This document shows, piece after piece, positions 57,645 to 64,000 of a stretch of DNA of 64,000 nucleotides. The stretch spans positions 1,240,001-1,304,000 of the forward strand of contig NZ_CP158281.1 of NCBI RefSeq assembly GCF_040256645.1, written 5' to 3'. The notes beneath the pieces are model-generated. The model was given only the letters and a program-made list of their open reading frames with translations, was not told where the DNA came from and made no database searches. Within the stretch, counting starts at the first letter, position 1. Each line of letters opens with the position of its first letter. The translations under genes were made by a program, and so were the position numbers. This DNA is from Brevibacterium sp. CBA3109 (GTDB taxonomy: Bacteria > Actinomycetota > Actinomycetes > Actinomycetales > Brevibacteriaceae).

Positions 57645-58807
57645 TGGCGGATGCGAGCGCTTCACCGCTGACGGGGCCGCCCGACTATTCGGGTCCCATC
57701 CTCTCCGACGTGGTTCCGGCCGCGGCGCTCAGCCTCGGCGCGGGGGACATCTTCGACGATACGGCGCGAGCTCGGGCTCAGTCTCTGGGCCTCGATAGGG
57801 ACTCGAGGACAACGATCGTCGTGCTCATCGACGGTATGGGGGAGAGTCAGCTCAAGCAGTACAGCGGCTACACCCCTTTCTTCCGGTCCCTGGCGGCTTC
57901 GCGACGAACTCTGTCCACAGGGTTCCCTTCGACGACCGCGAACTCCTTGTCCTCGCTGGCCACAGGACGTCTGCCCGGTGGCCACGGAGTCGTCGGATAC
58001 CGTGTGCTCGACCCGGCCAAAGACGCCGTGTTCAACCAGCTGACCTGGGACCTCGACGTCGATCCGGTCTCCTGGGTGCCCGACGCAACACTGTTCGAAC
58101 GTCTCACCGAGGCCGAGGTCGACGTGGTCAGCCTCGGCGAGGCCAAGTTCGCCGGACGAGGCTTGAACAGAGCCTCCTTGCGCGGGGGACGGTTCCGGGC
58201 TTCGAAGACACTCGAACAGCGTTGCGCCCAGGCCATCGAAGAGGCGAAGGCCCCCGGCCGTCGACTCGTCTACCTGTACTGGGGCAACCTCGACAAAACC
58301 GGCCACGTCCACGGGTCGAACTCCTCGCAGTGGACCGAGGAACTCGAACACGTCGACCTGGCGCTGTCGCAGCTGGCCAACGGCCTGCCGGCCGATTCGA
58401 CGATGATCGTCACCGCCGATCACGGAATGGTCGACATCGACCACACTCTGCGTCTCGACCTCGCCGATGCCCCCGCGCTGCGTTCGGGGGTCAGACACGT
58501 CGGCGGCGAGCCGCGCGCGGTCCATCTCTATGCCCAGGAAGGTGCCGAGGCCGACGTCTACTCGGCCTGGACCGAGACGGTGGGGGACAGGGCGCTCATC
58601 CTCAGTCGCGATGAGGCCATCCGGCGCGGCTACTTCGGCCCTGTCGATCCCCGGTTCCGGCAGCGCATCGGGGACTTCATGGTCATCTGCCAGGACGAAT
58701 TCGCCATCGTCGACTCGGACAACGAATCTGCCTCCGCGATCGCGCTCATCGGACACCATGGTTCGACGACGGCACGAGAGCTGCAGATTCCTCTGCTCGT
58801 GGTGTGA
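57644..58807 (+). CDS. alkaline phosphatase superfamily / nucleotide pyrophosphatase-like protein
   Basis: A 387-aa hydrolase of the type I phosphodiesterase/NPP group: IVVLIDGMGESQLKQY (first metal Asp), the nucleophile region STGFPSTTANSLSSLATG, GGHGVVGYRVLD, and the second metal set VTADHGMVDIDHTL and IGHHGSTTARELQIPL. No clear signal peptide or membrane helix, so it appears cytoplasmic. It hydrolyses phosphodiester or pyrophosphate bonds of an unknown substrate. Overlaps both neighbours by 1-4 nt in a tight three-gene operon. Confidence 0.88.
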   Translation: MADASASPLTGPPDYSGPILSDVVPAAALSLGAGDIFDDTARARAQSLGLDRDSRTTIVVLIDGMGESQLKQYSGYTPFFRSLAASRRTLSTGFPSTTANSLSSLATGRLPGGHGVVGYRVLDPAKDAVFNQLTWDLDVDPVSWVPDATLFERLTEAEVDVVSLGEAKFAGRGLNRASLRGGRFRASKTLEQRCAQAIEEAKAPGRRLVYLYWGNLDKTGHVHGSNSSQWTEELEHVDLALSQLANGLPADSTMIVTADHGMVDIDHTLRLDLADAPALRSGVRHVGGEPRAVHLYAQEGAEADVYSAWTETVGDRALILSRDEAIRRGYFGPVDPRFRQRIGDFMVICQDEFAIVDSDNESASAIALIGHHGSTTARELQIPLLVV

Positions 58808-60027
58808 GCCGGGCCCGTGATCAGCGCCTTCAGGAACCCCCAGTGACCGGCCTCGAACCTTCAACGACCGCACTCGACTGGACCGAGGACGGGGCCCAAC
58901 GGTCGGCGCACTGGCATTCGGAGAACCAGTCCGCAGCCCCGACGCAAGTGACGGTGATCAGCGACGACATCACTGCCGATGCCGCCTACCGTCTGGCCCG
59001 ATCCGGGGCTGGGCTGCTGTGGCGCGGGGACTACCATAACGGTCGTCAGCTGCTGCAGGCGATGGACCGCCGTGTCAAACGCCACAGTGCCCGCCGCGGA
59101 GCCGGCAAACACGGTGGCGGCGGAGGCAGCGGTGCGGGGGCATTCGAAGCGCAGCGTCGCTCCATCGCCGATCGTGCCCGTCTGCTCGGTGCGCTGATCG
59201 TCGAACTCGACGATGGCTACCAGTTGAACCTGCGCCGCGCCCCCGATGTGAGGCTGGCCTGTGAGGCCGCCTACGGGCCGTCGACGGGACCGATGTGCGT
59301 CTCGCTGACCGAGTTGAACGGGGTGCTCGGTGCCTACCAATGGCAACTGAAGGGCGTGGCCATTCCCGCCCTCGGTGAGGACATCCACCCCCGCTACGGT
59401 GTGTTCTCCCCGATCCGCGGCGAATACGTCGATCTCGTCGCTCAGACACCATTTCCCGAGTCCGTGACAGGCAATTCATCTGCACCCGAGACGGCCTTCG
59501 ATCTTGGCACGGGCACCGGCGTGCTCGCCGCAGTGCTGTTGCGCCGCGGGGTCGAACGCGTCGTGGCCACGGACATCAATCCCCGTGCGGTGACCTGTGC
59601 CCAGGAGAATCTGGAGCATCTGGGTCTCGCTGAGTCCGCCGAGGTGGTGGAGGCCGATCTCTTCCCGCAGGGACGCGCCGACCTCATCGTGTGCAACCCG
59701 CCGTGGCTGCCCGCCCGCCCGACGTCTGCGCTCGAGGCCGGTATCTACGACCCCGACTCCGATGTCCTCCACCGCTTCATCGAGGGTCTGGCTGCGCATC
59801 TGAGCCCTGCCGGCGAGGGATGGCTGATTCTGTCCGATCTTGCCGAGCACCTTGGTCTGAGGACCCGAGAGGCTCTGCTTGAGCGCATCACCGCTGCGGG
59901 GCTGCGAGTCCATGATCGACACGACACAGCTCCACGCCACCCTCGTGCCTCGGACACCGAGGACGAACTTCACAGGGCACGCGGCGTAGAGGTGACCTCG
60001 CTATGGCGCCTGAGACTCTCCAACTGA
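58804..60027 (+). CDS. class I SAM-dependent methyltransferase (HemK/PrmC-like domain)
   Basis: A 407-aa protein. The C-terminal half is a methyltransferase: FDLGTGTGVLAAVLLRRG (SAM-binding motif I), VVATDINPRAVTCAQENL, and NPPWLP, the NPP[YW] motif of enzymes that methylate an amide or amino nitrogen (PrmC type or N6-adenine type). The N-terminal about 220 aa is a family-specific domain with a Gly-rich insert. The GTG start overlaps the previous stop (GTGA). The substrate cannot be named. Confidence 0.85.
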   Translation: MSRARDQRLQEPPVTGLEPSTTALDWTEDGAQRSAHWHSENQSAAPTQVTVISDDITADAAYRLARSGAGLLWRGDYHNGRQLLQAMDRRVKRHSARRGAGKHGGGGGSGAGAFEAQRRSIADRARLLGALIVELDDGYQLNLRRAPDVRLACEAAYGPSTGPMCVSLTELNGVLGAYQWQLKGVAIPALGEDIHPRYGVFSPIRGEYVDLVAQTPFPESVTGNSSAPETAFDLGTGTGVLAAVLLRRGVERVVATDINPRAVTCAQENLEHLGLAESAEVVEADLFPQGRADLIVCNPPWLPARPTSALEAGIYDPDSDVLHRFIEGLAAHLSPAGEGWLILSDLAEHLGLRTREALLERITAAGLRVHDRHDTAPRHPRASDTEDELHRARGVEVTSLWRLRLSN

Positions 60028-60109
60028 GGCCGGGCTCCCTCAGCGCGGCCGGGACTCGCATGCTGAACCTGCGCGTCTCATGTCTGCGGTGGACGATAGG
60101 ATGGAGAAT

Positions 60110-61345
60110 GTGACTTTTCCTCGTGTTGGTGTCATTGGCGGAGGCCAATTGGCACGTATGCTTGCCCCTGCCGCAGAAGCCCTCGGCATCCGCTTCTCAG
60201 TTCTCGCTGAGACCGCCGATGCCCCGGCCACTCAGGTCATCAATGAGGTGAGCGTCGGAGACTATACGGACTTCGCGACCCTCAAGGCCTTCGCCGAGAC
60301 GGTGGACGTGGTGACCTTCGACCATGAGCATGTTCCCCCGGAACACCTGCAGGCTCTCGCCGAGGCGGGCCACGCAGTCCGCCCGGGACCGCAGGCCCTC
60401 ATCTTCGCTCAGGACAAGATCCTCATGCGCAGGAGGATGGACGAACTCGGGCTGCCGAATCCAGCCTGGGCGGAGATCACATCGCGCGCCGATGTTGTCG
60501 CATTCGCGGAGCGAGTCGGATTCCCCTTCATCCTCAAGACACCTCGCGGTGGCTATGACGGTAAGGGTGTGCGAGTCATTGACACCATCGATGAGGCTCT
60601 CACCTGGCTCGACGAGGTCGGGCAGCTGTTGGCCGAGGAGAAGGTGGACTTCACCCGTGAGCTCGCAGTCATGGTCGGACGCTCCCCGATGGGCCAGACG
60701 GCGGTGTGGCCCGTCGTCGAGACCTGGCAGCAGAACGGTGTGTGCAAGGAGGCCATCGCGCCTGCACCGGGGCTGGCCGCAGATAAGGCGAGAGAGATCA
60801 CCGAGGCGATCCTCAAGGTCGCCGGTGCCCTCGACGTCACCGGTGTGATGGCGATGGAGCTGTTCGAGACCGCCGAGGGATTCCTCATCAACGAATTTGC
60901 GATGCGTCCTCACAACACCGGTCACTGGACCCAGGACGGGGCCGTGACCAGCCAGTTCGAACAGCACCTTCGCGCGGTCCTCGACCTGCCCCTGGGCAGT
61001 CCCGCGGCGCGGGAAGATGTCTCCGTGATGGTCAACATCCTCGGCGCCGACCACGAAGACCTCTACCACCCCTATCTGCATGTGATGGCCCACGACCCGG
61101 CGGTCAAGGTCCACCTCTATGGCAAGGGAGTGCGCCCGGGCCGAAAGGTCGGCCATGTCAACGCCTACGGGCAGGACGCGGACCTCGTGCTCGCTCGCGC
61201 CCGTCATGCAGCGGACTTCATCGCCGGCGTCGACGTCAACCCGCATCCTCAGATGCCGGCCCCGGCAGACCTTGACGCGAATACGAATTCAGGTGCCGAT
61301 GACTCCGCAGGCATTCCCGCCATCTCCGGCGACGAAAGGGTCTGA
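60110..61345 (+). CDS. purK: 5-(carboxyamino)imidazole ribonucleotide synthase
   Basis: A 411-aa ATP-grasp enzyme that carboxylates AIR with bicarbonate and ATP in purine synthesis. N-terminal [17 protein letters not shown], then [14 protein letters not shown], the ATP-grasp segment [19 protein letters not shown], and [37 protein letters not shown]. The GTG at 60110 has GGAG upstream; an ATG at 60080 or 60101 is in frame. Stop lies 1 nt before purE. Confidence 0.95.
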   Translation: MTFPRVGVIGGGQLARMLAPAAEALGIRFSVLAETADAPATQVINEVSVGDYTDFATLKAFAETVDVVTFDHEHVPPEHLQALAEAGHAVRPGPQALIFAQDKILMRRRMDELGLPNPAWAEITSRADVVAFAERVGFPFILKTPRGGYDGKGVRVIDTIDEALTWLDEVGQLLAEEKVDFTRELAVMVGRSPMGQTAVWPVVETWQQNGVCKEAIAPAPGLAADKAREITEAILKVAGALDVTGVMAMELFETAEGFLINEFAMRPHNTGHWTQDGAVTSQFEQHLRAVLDLPLGSPAAREDVSVMVNILGADHEDLYHPYLHVMAHDPAVKVHLYGKGVRPGRKVGHVNAYGQDADLVLARARHAADFIAGVDVNPHPQMPAPADLDANTNSGADDSAGIPAISGDERV

Positions 61346-61346
61346 T

Positions 61347-61922
61347 ATGTCTCCAGCGAATGACGCCAGCTCCACGACTCACGACAACCCAGGAGCCACC
61401 TCGGTGCCGGACTCTGCGAATTCAGGCACCGCTGTCGTTGGAATCGTCATGGGCTCGGACTCGGACTGGCCGACGATGAAGGCCGCGGCCGAGGCCCTGG
61501 AGGAACTGGGCATCGAGTCGACCGCCGAGGTCGTCTCAGCCCACCGCATGCCCGAGGATATGGTCGAATGGGCCAAGACCGCCGCAGACCGCGGACTGCG
61601 TGTCATCATCGCCGGCGCCGGGGGAGCGGCCCACCTGCCCGGGATGATCGCTTCGATGACATCACTTCCGGTCATCGGGGTCCCCGTCCCGCTGAAGTAC
61701 CTCGATGGTATGGACTCTCTGCTCTCAATCGTGCAGATGCCCGGAGGCGTCCCTGTGGCCACCGTTTCCATCGGCGGAGCCAAGAATGCAGGACTCCTCG
61801 CCGCCCGAATCTTAGGCGCCGGTGACACCGCTGCAGCGGAGGCGATCCGCGGCCGGCTCGACGAGTATCGGAGCCAGCTGCGGCAGATCGCTCTCGACAA
61901 AGGGCAGGCCCTGCGGCGATAA
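61347..61922 (+). CDS. purE: 5-(carboxyamino)imidazole ribonucleotide mutase
   Basis: A 191-aa class I PurE: after a 28-aa hydrophilic extension comes [36 protein letters not shown] with the catalytic His, [27 protein letters not shown] and [27 protein letters not shown]. Converts N5-CAIR to CAIR, the step after PurK. Starts 1 nt after the purK stop. Confidence 0.95.
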   Translation: MSPANDASSTTHDNPGATSVPDSANSGTAVVGIVMGSDSDWPTMKAAAEALEELGIESTAEVVSAHRMPEDMVEWAKTAADRGLRVIIAGAGGAAHLPGMIASMTSLPVIGVPVPLKYLDGMDSLLSIVQMPGGVPVATVSIGGAKNAGLLAARILGAGDTAAAEAIRGRLDEYRSQLRQIALDKGQALRR

Positions 61923-61959
61923 TGGTGGTACTTAACGATCGATCAGTTATAGGAGAATG

Positions 61960-63108
61960 ATGTTCGACCTCTATCAGCCCAGCGAAGAACACGAAGAGAT
62001 TCGCGCCGCAGTGCGCAACGTCGTCGAGAAGAAGATCACACCCTTTGCCGCCGAGGTTGACGCCGATTCCCGCTACCCGCAGGAAGCCCACGACGCTCTC
62101 GTCGAGACCGACTTCTTCGCCGCCCACATCCCCGAGGAACATGGCGGCATGGGTGCTGACGCGCTGGCAGTGGCCATCATCATCGAAGAGGTCGCCCGTG
62201 GTTGCGCCTCGTCCTCTCTGATCCCCGCCGTGAACAAGCTCGGCAGCATGCCGGTCCAGCTCGGCGGCAGCGAAGAGATCAAGGCGAAGTACTTCCCGTC
62301 AGTGGCCCGCGGTGAGGCCGGGTTCTCCTATGGGCTCTCAGAGCGCGAAGCCGGGTCCGATACGGCCTCGATGAAGACCCGTGCCTTGGCCGATGGTGAC
62401 GACTGGATCCTCAACGGCGTCAAGACCTGGATCACGAACGCCGGCGTTTCCGACTACTACACGGTCATGGCCGTCACTGACCCAGACGGTGCGCGCGGAC
62501 GCAACATCTCCGCCTTCGTCGTTGAGAAGTCCGACGAAGGATTCACCTTCGGTGAGAAGGAGCGCAAGCTCGGCATCAAAGGCTCGCCGACGCGCGAACT
62601 CCTCTTCGACAATGTCCGTCTGCCCGGCGACCGCATCATCGGTGCCCCCGGTGAGGGCCTGAAGATCGCTCTGCGGACTCTGGACCATACTCGCGTGACG
62701 ATTGCCGCGCAGGCCGTCGGCATCGCCCAGGGGGCGCTCGACTATGCGCTGGGCTACGTCAAGGAACGCCAGCAGTTCGGCAAGAACATCGCCGAGAACC
62801 AGGCGATCCAGTTCATGCTCGCCGATATGGGCATGAAACTCGAAGCAGCCCGTCAGCTCACGTACACGGCGGCAGCCAAGAGCGAGCGTTTCGATGACGA
62901 CCTGACGTACTTCGGAGCCGCGGCGAAGGCCTTCGCCTCGGACGCAGCCATGGAGATCACGACCGATGCCGTGCAGCTGCTCGGGGGTGCCGGATATGTC
63001 GTCGACCATCCTGTCGAGCGGATGATGCGTGATGCGAAGATCACACAGATCTACGAAGGCACCAACCAGATCCAGCGCATGGTGATGGGGCGCAAGCTCA
63101 TCAGCTGA
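61960..63108 (+). CDS. acyl-CoA dehydrogenase (FadE25-like)
   Basis: A 382-aa flavoenzyme with the complete family signatures: FSYGLSEREAGSDTASMKT (FAD contact), ITNAGVSDYYTVMAV, KQFGKNIAENQAIQFMLADMGM-type helix near residue 270, and QIYEGTNQIQRMVMGR at the C-terminus, where the preceding region holds the catalytic Glu. It introduces the alpha-beta double bond in acyl-CoA. The second of two adjacent ATGs (61960) has the better spacing to AGGAG. Position after purE matches fadE25 in Mycobacterium. Confidence 0.93.
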   Translation: MFDLYQPSEEHEEIRAAVRNVVEKKITPFAAEVDADSRYPQEAHDALVETDFFAAHIPEEHGGMGADALAVAIIIEEVARGCASSSLIPAVNKLGSMPVQLGGSEEIKAKYFPSVARGEAGFSYGLSEREAGSDTASMKTRALADGDDWILNGVKTWITNAGVSDYYTVMAVTDPDGARGRNISAFVVEKSDEGFTFGEKERKLGIKGSPTRELLFDNVRLPGDRIIGAPGEGLKIALRTLDHTRVTIAAQAVGIAQGALDYALGYVKERQQFGKNIAENQAIQFMLADMGMKLEAARQLTYTAAAKSERFDDDLTYFGAAAKAFASDAAMEITTDAVQLLGGAGYVVDHPVERMMRDAKITQIYEGTNQIQRMVMGRKLIS

Positions 63109-63412
63109 GTCCAGACCCGCCTCGGCGGGGAGGAGCTCATGCTTCAAGCAAGAAGGTCACCGCCTGCGGGAGGTGGCCTTCTTCTCTGCGCGCTCACACT
63201 GAGGCACACGCGCCGAGCGTCTGTGATCAAGTACACCTGTCCCGACGCGACATGCGCAGGCCGAATGTGCCGGAATCCCGGGTTCGCACGCGCCACAATA
63301 GATGAACACAGTGGACTCTCCAGAAGGTTTGGCACAGTGGTCTGTGTCGCCGCGGGCTTCGGGTCCGCGCAGGTGGCCATAACAGCAACGAGCGCGAGGC
63401 AAAGGTAGGTCA
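63109..63412. other. intergenic region before the LCP gene
   Basis: 304 bp. Contains the terminator described separately and otherwise no gene or operator that could be recognised; it presumably holds the promoter of the LCP-family gene. Confidence 0.5.
63150..63183 (+). terminator. terminator-like hairpin after the acyl-CoA dehydrogenase gene
   Basis: 12-bp stem (63150-63161 with 63172-63183) with one G-T wobble and a 10-nt loop; the distal arm ends in TTCTT. Confidence 0.8.
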
Positions 63413-64000
63413 GTGGCCGAAACGAGATACGTCGACCCCATCCATCATCCGTCGTACGCTTCACAGCCGACGCGGGATGTACGGGCGTGGATTCTTCTCC
63501 TGGTCACCGTTCTCATTCCCGGGGGAGTGCAGCTGCTGTTCCGGGCTCGTCGCTGGGCCAAGATCTCGCTGTCGATCACCGCGCTCAGCTGGATACTCGC
63601 GATCATTGCACTGATCGTGGTTCTCATCGACAAGAAGTTCCTCTTCACCATCGGCACGAATACCTTCCTGCTGACGTTCCTCACCATCTGGCTGCCGGTC
63701 ATCGCCATCAACTGGATCGTGTGCCTCTTCGATGCTCTGCGCCGGATCAAGCTGGTCACTCTGTCGGCGAGGGCGCGCAAACGCTTCCTCGCCGCGTTCT
63801 GCGCTCTGGTTCTCGTCGTTGTGGGCCCGCTGGCCTGGGGCACGACGCTGCTGGACTCCCAGCGCGGACTGATGGCTGATCTCTTCGCCTCAGGGAAGGC
63901 CGCGAAACCCGTGGACGGTCGCTACAACATCCTTCTCCTCGGCTCAGATGCGGGCAAGGGGCGCACCGGCATCCGCCCGGATTCGCTGTCCCTGGTCTCG
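63413..64000 (+). CDS. LytR-CpsA-Psr (LCP) family protein, 5' part
   Basis: The GTG at 63413 opens a frame that runs to the window end (196 codons), so the gene is truncated by the edge. Translation shows a short cytoplasmic start (VAETRYVDPIHHPSYAS), about four hydrophobic segments (residues about 25-135), and then the beginning of the extracytoplasmic catalytic domain, RYNILLLGSDAGKGRTGIRPDSLSLVS, with the Asp and Arg residues typical of LCP enzymes. These attach wall polymers to peptidoglycan. The several extra helices before the domain are more than the single anchor of simple LCP proteins. Confidence 0.82.
   Translation, partial: MAETRYVDPIHHPSYASQPTRDVRAWILLLVTVLIPGGVQLLFRARRWAKISLSITALSWILAIIALIVVLIDKKFLFTIGTNTFLLTFLTIWLPVIAINWIVCLFDALRRIKLVTLSARARKRFLAAFCALVLVVVGPLAWGTTLLDSQRGLMADLFASGKAAKPVDGRYNILLLGSDAGKGRTGIRPDSLSLVS

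Noticed and set aside
61930-61950. palindrome-like ATCGAT region before the acyl-CoA dehydrogenase
   Set aside because: Arms are short and off-centre; not convincing as an operator.

Overview
The window is about 64 kb of high-GC chromosomal DNA from an actinobacterium, most likely a Micrococcales member close to Brevibacterium (an inference from gene content and style: GTG starts, 1-4 nt gene overlaps, a DUF222/HNH gene, an acyl-CoA carboxylase beta subunit with a small downstream partner, and a purK-purE-acyl-CoA dehydrogenase-LCP order also seen in Mycobacterium). No rRNA, tRNA, CRISPR array, transposase or phage gene was found.

Layout. 0-9 kb: a flippase-like membrane protein, a RibA-RibD(reductase) fusion, a CDP-alcohol phosphatidyltransferase, two M20 metallopeptidase-family amidohydrolases, a succinate/acetate CoA-transferase and a MatC-like dicarboxylate carrier. 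9-12 kb: a DUF222/HNH endonuclease gene behind an AT-rich leader, followed by 21 copies of a 5-bp repeat. 12-19 kb: two two-component systems around a DUF4352 membrane protein; the second lies directly upstream of a fatty acid desaturase and resembles DesK/DesR-desaturase systems. 19-28 kb: a degenerate MBL-fold protein, an ABC-2-like membrane protein divergent from a TetR regulator, a second TetR, a fused MFS/amidase relic, an M20 hydrolase, MgtC, DsbA/FrnE and a radical-SAM protein with a LexA-type palindrome in front.

28-34 kb is a decayed region. A flavin reductase remains intact beside remnants of an MHS-type transporter and an LLM-class flavin monooxygenase, and an MFS transporter carries an in-frame stop. 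A DUF559-type gene follows, flanked by two copies of a 56-bp palindromic element. 34-42 kb holds transport and nitrogen-compound functions (MFS, NCS1 permease, Asp/Glu/hydantoin racemase-like protein, GntR regulator, DUF885 protein, MFS, nitrilase). 43-46 kb is a TetR-DHA2 efflux operon.

46-64 kb is a conserved housekeeping block. It contains acyl-CoA carboxylase beta with an epsilon-like subunit, divergent from birA, which is translationally coupled to a class III adenylate cyclase with a long acidic N-terminal extension. Then come a ParC/GyrA-type topoisomerase subunit, a TetR, a GNAT-acyl-CoA synthetase (ADP-forming) fusion, a three-gene overlapping operon (DUF5998, alkaline-phosphatase-superfamily protein, methyltransferase), purK, purE, an acyl-CoA dehydrogenase and the 5' part of an LCP-family gene cut by the window edge. 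The block joins biotin-dependent carboxylation, acyl-CoA oxidation, cAMP synthesis and probable protein acylation.

The least explained signals are the stop-codon-straddling short tandem duplications spread across the window, the palindromic elements around the DUF559 gene, the composite pseudogenes, and the carboxylase-BirA-cyclase arrangement.
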